DNA from: Ramazzottius varieornatus
Lineage: Eukaryota > Tardigrada > Eutardigrada > Parachela > Ramazzottiidae
Length of the DNA stretch: 64,000 bases
Direction of reading: 5' to 3'
Assembly (NCBI GenBank): GCA_001949185.1
Contig: BDGG01000006.1
Span: 1,919,657 to 1,983,656, forward strand
Under the pieces are notes generated by a model, which did not search any database, was not told the DNA's origin, and saw only the letters and a list, made by a program, of their open reading frames with translations. Both the position numbers and the translations under genes were made by a program. Below, piece after piece: positions 1-12,771 of the stretch. Numbering within the stretch: position 1 is the first letter of the stretch; every line of letters begins with the position of its first letter.

Positions 1-3000
1 CAGCATCCAGCAAGATCCTCTCCGTTCTCCGTTCTACTCCGTGTCAAAACAGATGAAGAACGATGATGCACTTGTCTCTGATCGCTGCACAGTTATTAAT
101 TGCGCATATTCATAACCCGGTTTCTTCCTCCACTTGCCATCTTCCAAATTCCATCACTAGCCTCGCACGCTTGAGATTTCCCTCTCTTTTATTCAAAACA
201 CACTTTAAGACGATCCCATGAGAGACTTTGTGTTTATTAGAACATGACCCAATTAGCTTACTACAACCACTTCTTCAACTCGATCTCTTTTCAAATTTTC
301 TCTCCGAATACACAGTCCCCCGTCATATTTTTCAAAAACACTTTGTCGACCAAATCACTACAACTTCATATCCATCTTTCTGACCCAAAAAGACAGTCTC
401 GCCGATTCACTCAAATGTGTATATTCAAAACCGAATGACAAACTTTTGCAAGCCCTTGTGTGGTGTGCGTCGTTCTCGACAAAGAAATGGGTTTTCTGCC
501 ATTTTTCTACGTACATTTTCTGAGTAAATTTGAAGCGAACCTCAATCAGAGCACATTAGCAGTAAAACAAAGAGGACGCCGTTAATGGAAGGTGCGATAA
601 GCTTTAGTTGGGGCGCTTTTGACATTTTCCTCTTGAACCTGACTGAAGCCACTTTCTGGAAGGTGCAAATGCAGCAAAGTCGCCTCGAATTTCCCTTATC
701 TGACCAAAGGCAGCAGGACGGCAGACGGAAATCAAGATTCCATCCAAAGGTGAAGATGAAGCTTTGCGCTGTAGTTGAGAGTTGAAACATGCATTTAGAC
801 TCTTATCTGCCCTCTTGGTCGGGCATTTCTCATGCCGACCATGTGCAGGCGAGGCTTGACCAGTGGCCAGTCACACAATCATCTCAAACAATGTCCAGCC
901 TGTCAATCTTATCTGCACGGCGCCATTAGACATATTCCGTCTCCCCTTTCCGTCCTTTCCTGACTTTACAACCCACCCACACTACAATCAAATTCTGGGC
1001 TAAAACCCTTCATGTCCACAGTGCACGACCGGACGTTGCTTGTGCCAATAATCATCGATATCCATAAAACTGTGCTGTATGTCCAGTGGCAAAGGACCCT
1101 CTTAAACGTCTTATTGGCATCTTATTTCGATACCCCACACTTACTTGTAACTTTAGTGCTGTCTACGTTCGACGTCTTGACTGTCAACGAGCGACTCGGC
1201 GAACGTAATCTTGAGGAAGCTCCAAAGCGGAAATGCGCAGGTTTACTTCTTGTTATAGCACGTAAGAGATATCAAACTTTGCCGCCATTATTATGCAAAT
1301 GTGCCGACATGTGCCACCAATTGGCAGGTTATCAGCCAGTCAAGACGTACGCTATCTCAAGATAAACTATCCGCCTTGCTAAAGTGGGTACAAGAAAGAA
1401 AGATTGAACGGACTCTGCATCAAGAAAGGTTCGCCGACTGCTCATCAAGTGGCGCATTATATCGATGCTGTGTACATTTTTTGCTTCTACGGTGTAATTG
1501 CGGTACCGCATGTTCGACCTGTCAAGCTTGCAGAAATTGATGTTGCGTAGAGAACAAAGTGAAATATTGGGCAATTAAATCATTTTTCAAGAAACCATGA
1601 TTGAGTATGGTTCGCTTGCTGCATACCGTAAATGAGCGCTGTTCAACTCAAAGAAAATCACCCATGACACATGTCGGTTTTTTATGGCTCTAATTTTGCA
1701 TTAATGGCAGAATAATATTCTATGCTTCGAAAGAGACCCTTCGTGAAGAACCTGAATCGCTTTATATTTCTGGAAAAATATTCGTGAATCGAGACTGCCG
1801 GAATCAGCAAAATAAAACTTATATTCTTCCGAAGAAAAATATTTTGACGTAAATCTTTTGGCACAAAAAGTGACAATTCAGTACAATTTTTTATTGTGTC
1901 TTCAAATTTCGGAAAATATTCGCGAAGTTCAGAAATTGGAGTTTTTACTGTATGCGGCAATTTGGGCTGTTTTGATATCGAGCGCAATACCGAAGGAACA
2001 ACACTGTTCAATTTCCCAGTTTGTTTTGGAATAGCAAAGAGCGGAACCAACGGGCCAACAAGATGGACATTACGTCGATAAGCAAACAGACAAACACGGT
2101 CAGCGCGGCCACGAAACGTCAGCGTCGATTGCCGCAGTGATCCATATTGAAGATTGATCAAAACTGGACACAACTGCCCACCTATGCAGAAATATAAGTC
2201 CTGCTCTGCTTTCTCAAAATGTTGTCCTGAACTTTGATCGCTCGCGAAGCTCTTCCCTGTCCACAATTTCTTTGCTTAGGTCTACCTGCTTAAACAACAA
2301 GAACGGTGATAGACGAGACTACAAAACACACATTAGAAATGTAAGACATTATCGCACAGTGGATTCCACAATCATGGACAATACAAGCAGGACTAATCTC
2401 GATCAAATAAGCCGTCCGTGCGAAAGGCATCATATTCCTCTCTTCCTACATTACAGTACACTAGGCTGTGTTATAAAATTCAGTCCTGTTATCAAACCGG
2501 ACAAGGAAGGGCTGCTGTTGGAGTTAAGCACATCGCGTGAGACAGCTTCGATCGTGTTTCAAGGTTTTCCGCCTTTGCAAATCAATTTTATCCCGCGCCT
2601 GTGGAATATCTCCATCCGCACCACGGATATCAAATTCTCTCTTCCTTTCAACTGTGGCAAGCAAAGCAAAAGCAGAGGAAAAGGCGATCCGCATCTTTGC
2701 AGCCTACGGATAAACACAACACCACTCCAGACCAGCACCGGGGCTAGTAGCGCTAGCTGCCACCAACTTTTAATGGTGTCCATCAGGCTCCGGCTACCAT
2801 TACCTTTGTCCTTCACCGCCTTGTTGCCTTCCATCAACATTTTGGCCATACCAAAACAATTCACAGCAGAGATCAGGCCTTTAACTAATCATTCTTCCGT
2901 ACCTTTGACATCATAGCTTGACTACTTCAACCGTAGGAAAATGTCAAAGTCAGTGAGCATCCGCAACAACTGATCTCAAATCAACTTAAACAGCGGTTTG

Positions 3001-6000
3001 ATCCTATCGTAGAATTTTCCTCATCGTGTTGACGAGTGCGGTTCCCTGCAGGATCTTGAAAGGTTTCGGACGAAATTTCCCATCGTGCTCGGGTTAAGAC
3101 TTACCGGAAGGGGAGTGAATTCCTGGTCCTATTAGGCTCACGCTATAGCTTTCCCAGCCGGCAAGTATGCAAAATATTCCACGCAAAAGTTCGTCGGCTC
3201 GTTCGACGATAACAAGGAAACGCGGTACAGTATAATCCGACAGACTCGTGATTGATCATTAATTACACAGTAAAAGGTAGGCGACTATCTCAAGGATGAT
3301 GATTGTTGGCCCCTCTCGAGAAATCGCGTGCTGTGCTGACCAGCTTGGAACAAATGCAACAATGATCGACTGCTGGTTTGTGACTTGCCTGCCCCTATAC
3401 AAACCATAACATGAATCATCGGGTCTGTCTTCGAAAGTCTTTCGGGGCAAAACTAGAGGCTGGACTTCCCTCTCTGTCTCAGTATATCAGTCTGTACGCC
3501 TATTGGCCGTAAATCGACGCAACCGCCGCCCGAAATCAGTCAGCGGCGCCTACCAACCCGTCCACCAACGGTCGGTGTACGGCCTACTTGGTTCCTACAG
3601 CCATCAGCCAGTTCAAACGAAACAGCTGATGGTACGCCTTTGAGTTAAAGTACGATCACGTGCGCAATGGTGGTTAATGTAACTGTATGGCGGAAGACCA
3701 CTGGCCAGACGAACGCTGCGCGCACTCAGCCCTGAAACGTACGCAAGGATAAAGCATACACGTGCACGCTGAAGGCCGCGGCTAGGGACTGAAACATCAA
3801 TCAATGCGCAAGTACCCCGCGAGTTCTTGGAGCATGTTTCACTGCGAGAAAGCTGAACTGGCCGGTGGCTGTGGCTGCACGAAAGGACAGTTATGCTTTT
3901 TGAGAATTTCATAACAGCTTTGGACAGTTCTGCCGGCCATCACTTGACCTGTTATTCAGCCACCTAACAAGGTTGTAAATCACGGTGCTTGAAAAATCTC
4001 AAAGTGGGATCAGAACTTTTTCGAGAGGAAAGGCCAGAGGCCAGTAGAAGGAGTGGAAAGTTGACGTGCGATAGCTGGGTCGGAATGTTCAGAGCAGTTT
4101 CCATCAATACGGCACAACGCGAAGACGATCTCTTTTGCTTTGTGAAGAAGACAAGGCAAATAGGCGATTGCAGGTACAACGCATTAGCGCTACAGCTTTG
4201 GCACCGCAGGGAAGCTGTTCTGTACCTTGTAATAATGGCGGTGATTGAGTGGACAATACGTCAGCGTCTCTAGCGGTTCCAAGCTTGGTGATTGTATTTT
4301 ACAACAACGAGCCTTAAGAGCAAACAAGAGCGCTTCTTGGAGTTTGAAGTTTCTCATAGCCTCGCTCTATAGCTGATCAATCTTTAATCGGCTGCAGCAG
4401 AAGAAGACCCACGTGGTATCAAAAAGCTCGCCGCGGCTTGAACAGAGTCGAGAAAAATTTAATCAGTGCGCGAATTGGTTTATCCAACTGTGCAAAGTCT
4501 GCCTTGTATGACTCTTTACCGAACAAATTAGTTTCATAGCTCCAGCGGACAAAAAACACGGACGTGCGCTATTTGTTGACGACCAACACGACAGAAGAAA
4601 AGAGCATCTCGTGAAAAACCCTTGATAGCTTCAATACCACCCATCATCATCATTTCAAGCTCAGCGCCGATCCTTCACACATTGTCGTAAATTACGCTGT
4701 TGACGCGCCAGTATATCGCACTCTGTTGTTGAACCATACATAAAAGAAGCCTAAAACAAACGAAGGCCTGCTTCCTCGCACACGAGGCCTTGTTGACAGT
4801 AAAATCTGATGAAGAAAATGGCGAGCAGGTGCGAGGTAGACCAGCTACTCTCGCATAGCTGGCGATTACGTGACGGAGGGGGATATTTGAGCCTTCTAAT
4901 CACCGTTAATCAAGACCGCGAGTAATTAGGTCCACTTGACTGACCACGAGCGAATTGGTGCAGCCGAGTGGAAATTATCGGACCTCGTACTTGCATTTAA
5001 TACCATATTTCTCGGTTCAGCATCGCATCTGTACACATGCCTCCAAGCCAAGCTACAGCATAATTACTCCGTCAAAGAGAAATTTCCTCGTCCGGCCAAT
5101 GGTTTGTTTCCCGAACAATTCTCGGCGGCGTTAAGAGCTAATAATCATATCAAACTTGCATCTGCCATTCAGTCAAACTGCTGACCGGCCAACCGACAGT
5201 TAATTTGCGAAATTGGAGCCAGCTAACATTCGTCTAGCTTGACCACAATGCCGAAAGGCAAATGACTTTTTCGCCCACGAAGGCCGGAGCTGGCGGACAA
5301 CAGTAAATCACTAGACGTGTGCGCTTCCTCCTTCCGCCAGCTCGTTCGTCGGCTGTCTCCCTGATTATTGATATGTCTTACCTGCAGCCGCTAACGAAGA
5401 CAATGATCATCAATACCGCGCCTTGAAATTGTCCCTCATTCGAAAAGAATTTCGGTGTAGGGTTTCCGACGTGGTGAGACACCTCCCTGCAACACAAAAC
5501 AAAGAACGGTTGCAGAGAGTGACGGGAATAAAAACCAGTGGATGTAATATTATTAATACTACAGCAGATCTTACAGCAGCAGCCTTTACGTTTCTGAATT
5601 CTGAAAATGTTACGGGTCGGTATCGATACTTCGGATTTTGTTGTCACCAATTCTACATGCCTTATTCCGCGAAGTCTTTCGATCACCACGTCTCAGGAGT
5701 AGAGTTTTATGCAAACCAGAGCAGAATCGGGGCTTCCCAGATGAGTGAATTGACAGATTCGAGCGGACATTACGCCGCAGCTAATTTGTGTTTTCATACC
5801 TTGTCAAAGTCTATAATTTGCAACGGATATGAAAACCTGATTAAGGTAGGCAGCGCGGACGAGCGAACAAGCGCCACCACGCACGCCGCCTTGTTCAACG
5901 CAGCAAAGCGCATCTCATCTGCCCAGCGGTCACTGACGAGACTTTGCGCTGACCGTCTGTTGCCATATTTCCTTCTTCGGCACTGATCATCAAACTGCCG

Positions 6001-9000
6001 TCTGTACCATTTGCTTTCATTGCTCACTATCTTTTCTCTATCTCTCTCTCTCTCTCTCTCTATCAGCTCGAGGCTACGGGTCAAGCGTTTATCAGCGGCC
6101 ATATTTTATGGAAAAAAGTAACCAAACATCTTTCTTAGAAAGCTATAAAACCGACAAAATCATACTCTTCTTATTCCGTTCACTACAAGGCCATCCATCA
6201 CACTTATTCACAAATACCTTGCTGTAGCTATCTCTGTCCAGTTTCCGCCTTCATGATTTGGTTTGTTTGAAGCTGCAATGTTTTTTGAATTTTAATTCCC
6301 TCATAAGTTTCAACAACCCTACAAATCATCTCAAAATACACCCTTGTTCCAAAAACAGCATGGGAAATACGACTTTGATGGTTTAGGTTGGGCAAAATAA
6401 TCATGACATGTGAAAGTACCTCACCGCCTATCATCTACAAGAATGACTTCCCAACGGTTCATATGCAGTCTACCTGGAGAGAAATGGGGGCTGAACCTGT
6501 AATCATCAATTATACCCGAAAACGGATTGATTTCGGCGTTTGTGTGCTGTAGTTAGCTTAGTGGTGCTCTTGTTGAAACGGAATGAAAGCTGCAGGTTCT
6601 CATCGCATTCTCTCGTTGCTGGCTTCTCAACTTCCTGGTCGGACAAGCAAATAGGGGAGATTGCTTCAATACAATTGATTAGTTGCAGGCGGGAACAAGT
6701 CACCGTACATCCGGCACAATCTGTCCTAACCTTCTAATTAAGCGCGTTCACTCGCAACGACGTCAGCGTCTTCTGGCATCACGTCTCAGTCCCGATGGGA
6801 AAAGGTTTCCCACCCATTGTGAAAACAACACTCTAAAGGTCGCAACATGATATTTATGCCTCGCTTCTTTTTAATTGCAGCTGGAAAAAAACAGGAAGTA
6901 GCTTCGTCTTTTGGCATCGTCTCTTAGTAGAATTTCAAAAAAGAACATGTAGCTGAGTTTGGATAGATTTTGCGAATCGATAAGAACGCCGAGATGTCTT
7001 TGTTCCGACGGTGGGTAAAGATTCAAGTTGAGGCTTTAATCCGCTGCTTTTACAACTGGACGAACATCTTCAGTGGCATATCTGATCCGGCTAGAGCAAG
7101 TTGGAGTACCCTTCGTGTCCTTTCCTTTCATATTTCCTGCTTCAAAGCCTTGAAGACATGTCTTGTGAGTGTTCTTGTAAGGAAGGCAAAGGATGGTCAG
7201 CCGAGATCGAGTGTAGACTTGGCCTCGAGGGACACATCGAAAGATAACGGATGATTATGGCCATGTATGACGATTTTAAGGCGATTTTAAGATGTACAAA
7301 GACTTGTGTAGTGCTGGATTGCGAGAGATGAGTATTTGAGGCCAAAGACACGTTTCTGTGAGAAACAGTGAAGGGGTTTTGAGACGTGCAGATCACGCGT
7401 AAGCACTTCAAAAGGCTGGACAGTGACGCGCCATTCGAAGAAGGAATTGCAAAGTGGACCTCAATATGATCCGTATACCTCTTTGAGAGATGTTCGCCTT
7501 CTTATTTCGTACTAGGTAAGATTATCTCGTATCTGGAGGGGAGGCTAACGATGGAGGGAAATGAAGTGTCAGTATTGGCACCATGCGCACAAAGGAAAAC
7601 TCTCTTGGTGGTTGCACCTCGATACTTGTAGCTGGCTGTTTTGTGGGTAAGCAAAATTAGAGGCTGGAGATCTGAAGAAAAGGCATGACAGTGATCAAGT
7701 TACGTGAGGAGGTTCCTGTGGCCTGCATTATGGCCATATCAGCCTCAACATGACACCCGCGTTTCGGTACGATCGTCAGACCTCCACGAAGAACAGTAAC
7801 GATCTCGTTAATTTGCGGACGAATGCTTTCTTCGCACGATAACTCGATTGGTTTCCAACGAGGTACTTTCCAGCAAACAGTTATGGTAACATCAGCAAAA
7901 TCTATGACCAGCTTCTGATGATGAGCAACAAGCAATAGCACCATCCGTTTCTTCGTGTAATTTGTTGGTTTGTTCACGAAAAGCCATCAAGTGGTTCTGA
8001 CAATTTTGTACGAGATTTGGGACTTTGAATTTCTCGCACAGGGTGCAGAAACATGTTTTGTGATTAGAAGCCTGCTGGTGCGGCGGCAGGCACCTTCGGC
8101 GCAAAGCAGATAAGTATCAGCAAGCTGATGAGGGACGGAAGTGGAATGTGCTGGTCTACTTTGCGCCTGAGATGGGGCTGAAGTCGACTATTTATGTGGC
8201 GATGGAGGCCGATTGTGTCAGATGAAATTTGAAACACGACCAGAGGGATGCATGCTTTTGGAGAGATTATGGTAGTACCAGAAATACTCATCAGGATTCT
8301 CGCTGTCGGAGCGCAGTATCGTTCCTGGTCCATAATGCCTCACACGTCGCTTTATCAGCGGAGCACATCAAATAGATTGACCATTACTTTAATATGACAG
8401 ATCTGCCTCCTCCAAATTGCTCCAGAAAAAAAGGAATTTTTATTCGGGGAAGACAAAGTGTTGATAGATGATGCAGGTCGAGATTTTTCAGCTGTCCGTA
8501 CAGAATTGCCCATTTCCTTGTTCCAGTTTTCGGTGCGATAAGTACCTCCCATGGCAAGCCAGTGGGTACAAGGAACTGTTTAGTCCACCGCACTCAACCA
8601 CGCAGCTTCTGGGCAGCAACGTTGTGTGGTTGTACCGTTCGGCCTGCTACGATCAGCTTCCTAATTCATATTGGAATACTTCAAAGTGGATTTGTCAGTT
8701 TCACTTTTTATGGCCGCACGTCCATCACAATCGGGGAGCTGAAAACCTTTATCCGGAGCAACTGATGGCATATGAATGTGGCCTCATTTTGATTTTAGGG
8801 ATCAGTGTTGGTGTGCGCTGGGGCGGAACATCTTAAGTGGTTGATTGCATGTCAAATTTGATGGACACAACCGCGGAACCAAAAACACGTTGTAGTTCAG
8901 TGCAGTTCTTCCACTGTCGGCTGACACTGATGCAGATACCGTTTAGCAAAGCACTGCAGGCAACCATGACTTTTCTCTTCCGGGTCCTTCGTGTACCATT

Positions 9001-9804
9001 TTTCCTTTCAGCTGCTCATTTCGTAAACGTCATCGATTATGAGTGTCGTTAGCGAAAAACCAATCTTGCAAAACTCACAAAGGCACCAACTGTCTCCCCG
9101 TGTTTGTGTCCCATTAAGGGACAACGATCGTGGGTCGCGACTCTTCTTCCCTCTATGTAAAGAGCCATCGCTGATGTAACGACGCACATCTTCACAAAGA
9201 CTTCCGGGCACTTGGTGAAAGAGGCCATTGCGATGATCAAAGGGTAATGCGAAGAAACGAAGAAAAAACAAACGCTGGCCAGATCAAATAATATTACCAC
9301 TTGATATATCTTCAAATCCTTCGATCGATATTGTCAACAGAAATAGATACAGGCTTTCTTTCGAATGACTTCGGAAAGTTCAACGTCTTAACTCTGCTTC
9401 TTGCACTGCTTATATTGGCATTTCAAAGAGCAGAAACTTCGAAATGTCAACAACGACACTTTTCTACGATTTGACAGCTATACAATTCAAACCTGGGTTC
9501 TGTAGAGACTGCATGCGTAAGATGCTGTTTGTACCACAGAGTCCTGATGACAGCTTTTATGGTAGCGGGAAAACAAAGTCGGTCAATGGCTAATTTTCAG
9601 TCGAGCCGACGGATTTTCTGGATTTCTTCCAGGAGCTTCCCACTGTGCCCTACATCAGTCGCGGCCAATGCAATATATTTGCCGGGGAAGACAGCGAGTA
9701 TGGCAAAAGTATGATCCGTCGATGAAGTCAATTTCAAAGTGGAGTACAAGTATGATGACGTAACCAGGTAGAAAAAATTAACTTTTGTATTTGGTTTTTT
9801 GCGA
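1..9804. other. Gene-poor stretch, no supported gene
   Basis: I find no frame here with a recognisable domain or a chain of phase-compatible exons. The longest open frames (for example 1682-2266 minus, about 194 codons, and 2272-2916 plus, about 214 codons) have biased, low-information translations and overlap frames on the other strand. One frame, 2559-2864 minus, contains a plausible membrane helix (QLALLAPVLVWSGVVFI) followed by basic residues, but no family is recognisable. A TC microsatellite lies at 6041-6061. The region may contain weakly conserved genes that cannot be called by eye. Confidence 0.5.
6041..6061. repeat. (TC)n microsatellite
   Basis: About ten uninterrupted TC units are preceded by a shorter imperfect CT-rich run. 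It is a simple sequence repeat with no gene attached. Confidence 0.95.
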
Positions 9805-10603
9805 TACAGTCCACTCGCTCGAGATGTGTTACCTAATTTGACGGTTTCAATTCTGGGCCCGCTATACATTTACTAGACCGCATGCCAAACCACCATTCAA
9901 AATTACATAACATATACATAACACTAAGGATGGGGGTTCCTATGGACTAACTCCTTGGAACTGGAACTGGATGGAATTCCGAAGAGTTCCTAAATTCCTG
10001 TATTCCAGTTTCCAAATCAAACAGGTTAAAAATCGGAATTCCAAGAAGGTAATCAAAAGCTTAGGAAACAGTAGGAACAGCAATTTACTGCCGAAAATCA
10101 GGTCCAAATACTGTAGCACAAATAGTCTATCATAGTAAACATCCCATGTTCTGTTCAACCGGCGGTTTGTACCCAAACAAATCGTTCAACGTGAAGAAAT
10201 CTACAGTCACTGAATCACTGACTAGCTCAGCCGCATCTTCAACGCCAGCTTCCAAGAAAACATGAATAAAGTCCGAAAACTCACTAACAATACTCTGCTG
10301 GTTAGTCAACGTGCTTCCAGCGTCAGTAGGTGCACACCCCGTCGGCTCGATCAAGTCGATCAAATTCACCTCTCCTACTTCCTTTTCGAGACCTTCCAGT
10401 CGACGTTTCTTTGAGGGTCGTCCACGGCGTAGCTCCATCCTAATGGTAGAAAGTCCAGTTGCAAGCTCCACTCACATGCGGTTCTTTTCTGTATTGTGTA
10501 CTCCACCCATCGTACTCCAAAATCTTTCCACACCTGCGGGACGAAGTATTACGATTGAAAAACAGTTTATTTGGGAGTTATTAATTGGATGCCGTAAATA
10601 TCA

Positions 10604-10617
10604 GGTGGTGCACCACC
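10604..10617. repeat. Perfect 14-bp palindrome GGTGGTGCACCACC
   Basis: It lies in the predicted last intron of the hAT transposase. It shares its centre, GGTGCACC, with two larger palindromes in the same element at 11555-11580 and 12263-12294. Confidence 0.9.
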
Positions 10618-11554
10618 AGATATGTTCATCAGAGACCTTACCTGTCGCATGCGGTGAGACTTTAAGAAGAACAACGGCCAGCTCTGCCAGCTCCTCGTGG
10701 GCGGCTGAAACATATTCCCAGATGTCAAACGGATTGTCAAACTGAGATGTATACTTGGGCTCAAAAACATTTCTGTTGGTTAAGTAATGAACCAGGGACT
10801 GCCCTAGTTTGCCTTGGTTTTTGCCGAACAACTTGATTGAGTTTCGTGCAGATCACACCAAGAGAGCCAATGTGCAACGTGGAATGATCCGTCCTGAACG
10901 AAGACATCTTGACTTTTGGATGGAGAACCACGGCGCAAACCATCAGCTCAGGATCGTAGAACATCGACTTTCTAACGTAGCGAGCACGATCTTCCTTACA
11001 CCTTCATCCAACATCTTCTCGAAAGATTCCTAGATGTCACTGAAGCAAACACCAATGTTTACCAAGGTGCAATCATCGGACTCTGCCGTTGCCTGAGCTT
11101 TCACTAGTGGTCAGAGAACATGGAGGCCCTGTCTTAAAATTGTCCAGAATGCATCATTCTCAAAAGTTTCTCGATGTTTTTCTCCAAGTGCGTCTTTTCC
11201 GGAGTCTCTTTGAATTCCGGCACCAGCTTTAATACGTCTTTAAAGATGAGGTTGACCTGGTGGGAACTACACGCTAGGATCAGCATATGTTCGTACTTTG
11301 CAGGCAACAGTCGACGAGCCTTGATGTGAGCGCCATCTGAATCGCATGTAACAGCACGAAACGTACTTCCGTACTTGTGTTCCATTGTCGTATGACTGCG
11401 TCGACTTCAACAACGACGTACTCCCCCTTGTAGTTGAGACCACTGACATCTTTCACGCTTTCGAACACATGACTATTCGTTCCATTCTCGTCACGGACAA
11501 TCGCCACCAAACCTGCAGAAACAACCATCAGTCTCAAACGGTAAAAAGACGTAA

Positions 11555-11580
11555 CCAACCGGTGGTGCACCACCGGTTGG
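11555..11580. repeat. Perfect 26-bp palindrome centred on GGTGCACC
   Basis: The two 13-bp arms match completely. The palindrome sits in the predicted intron between the first and second transposase coding blocks. It would form an uninterrupted hairpin in RNA or a two-fold symmetric protein site in DNA. Confidence 0.95.
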
Positions 11581-12262
11581 AGTAGCATCAAGAGGAAATA
11601 GTTATTACCCAAGAGTTCGTTCTGAGAAACGTTTTTGAAGCATCAAACGTCAATGAGACATCCTGCTTGTGGCTGATGACTCGCGTGACCTACGATACAG
11701 CATCGTCGATTCTCGATTTCAGGATTCGATCCGTCAAAACCCTTCGGGAAGGCATTGCCACGGTTGGTCGTAGAAACTGAAACAACTTGACCAGTGATTC
11801 ATTCCCAATGGACTGTAAGGAGAAGCTGCAGTCTGCCCAGGTGTCTGCAGAAAGTATCTCCAACTGCTGCTTCTCGACTTTAGTCAAGCTTCGATCCAGA
11901 AATCCAAACATGCCCGACTGTTTCTTGCCTCTTGGATCAGGCTCTGCTTTCTTCTCGGGTTTTGCAGCATATTTACTCTTGACTTCTTTAGGGACATGCT
12001 TGCATTTGGTCAGGTGGTTTTGCAGATAATACTTCTCACCACGAATAATCTCCAGTCGAAGGACGTTCGCTTTCTTGCAATGCTTGCAAGTAGCTTGGTG
12101 ATGCCGCGCCTTCTCGATTTTCTCCTTCTTCCTGTCGAATTCGTCCCATATGTCCAGGCGTAACTTTGCCTCTGGTTTCACCTCCAGCACGCAAGACTCA
12201 TCCTCCTTCGAAGAAGCCATATGTTCTCTGGGAAGAAGAACAAAACAAAGAACGACAAAATG

Positions 12263-12294
12263 AACAATACAGTAGGTGCACCCACTGTATTGTT
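12263..12294. repeat. 32-bp near-perfect palindrome upstream of the hAT start codon
   Basis: Sixteen-base arms read AACAATACAGT then GGTGCA on the left, with one mismatched pair. It lies 43 bp upstream of the transposase ATG, in the 5' leader or promoter of the element. Confidence 0.9.
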
Positions 12295-12771
12295 TAAACT
12301 AATCTGCTAGCGCGGCATCGCAAATACCGTACTAAAAAGGCAAGAAACTCCCACACATTTAATTACTTGGTGGAAGCTTTCGCAGTTCCACTGCGCCAAG
12401 TCAGCTACATTAGATCGCAACTGAAATTCCAGATCAGTTCCTGGTTTCCAAACAGGAACTCCAGTTCTCCACATTGATTGATAGAGCTGGAATTCCAAAT
12501 CGCGTCTAATTTTCCAAATAGGAATTCCAGTGCTCCAAATCGAGCTCAGCTGGAACTGGAAGGAACTCCTCTGCTCCTATAGGAATTGGAATGGAACGGA
12601 ACTTGGAATCCCCATCCTTACATAACGCCATGCTTCGACCGATAGAATCAAGTAATCAAATAGCACGCGTCTGGCCGAGCTCCGGCAAGGCGAGCAGGCT
12701 CGTTAATGTTCCTGATTTTTCAGTTTTGAAACCGTAAAATTAGGTAACACATCTCGAGCGAGTGGACTGTA

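Larger units (their letters stand above)
10130..12220 (-). pseudogene. hAT transposase with BED zinc finger, frame disrupted
   Basis: The first frame (12220-11690) starts MASSKEDESCVLEVKPEAKL. It carries a BED-type finger, with the CKHC pair followed by H and C about 30 residues later, then the hAT feature FLRPTVAMPSRR. It ends at a TAG, yet the same frame continues with DVSLTFDASKTF, the counterpart of the hAT 'SLTFDGW' block. A candidate intron follows (donor GGTAATA, acceptor TTTCTGCAG at about 11520). Then come VAIVRDENGTNSHVFESV and, in another frame after about 11385, VTCDSDGAHIKARRLL, the RNase-H-like catalytic region. A further candidate intron (about 10642 to 10536) leads to the C-terminal dimerisation block ERFWSTMGG. 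A stop plus at least one frame change make it non-autonomous as read. Confidence 0.88.
9925..12620 (-). mobile_element. hAT-superfamily DNA transposon, about 2.7 kb
   Basis: The ends are inverted copies beginning TAAGGATGGGG (left 9925-9935; right the reverse complement ending at 12620). They are flanked by CATAACAC (9917-9924) and CATAACGC (12621-12628), an 8-bp target duplication with one mismatch; 8 bp is the hAT length. Inside both termini the DNA is crowded with variants of GGAACTGG and TGGAATTCC. Such subterminal repeats are typical of transposase-binding regions in hAT elements. The internal minus-strand frames encode a BED zinc finger and hAT transposase pieces. The element is intact at its ends but its coding frame is broken. 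Confidence 0.93.
9805..12771. mobile_element. Tc1/mariner-type palindromic element (MITE) split by a hAT insertion
   Basis: Two 44-bp arms at 9807-9850 and 12726-12769 are inverted copies with a single mismatch. Each arm begins CAGTCCACTCGCTCGAG reading inward and is bordered outside by TA (9805-9806 and 12770-12771). A CAGT start next to a TA duplication is the usual signature of Tc1/mariner-superfamily elements. Removing the hAT insertion (9925-12620) and one copy of its target duplication leaves about 260 bp, too short for a transposase, so this is a non-autonomous element. The nesting gives the order of events: this element inserted first and the hAT later. Whether related autonomous copies exist elsewhere cannot be seen here. 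Confidence 0.85.

Noticed and set aside
1682-2266. 194-codon minus-strand open frame
   Set aside because: No recognised domain, no splice-linked neighbours, and an open frame of this size is possible by chance across 64 kb. A long frame on the opposite strand overlaps part of it.
2559-2864. Minus-strand frame with one membrane-like helix
   Set aside because: Only one hydrophobic segment and no family signature. It overlaps a longer plus-strand frame and no flanking exons fit.
5423-5986. 187-codon plus-strand frame
   Set aside because: The translation has no domain-like pattern, and the end overlaps another frame and a TC repeat.
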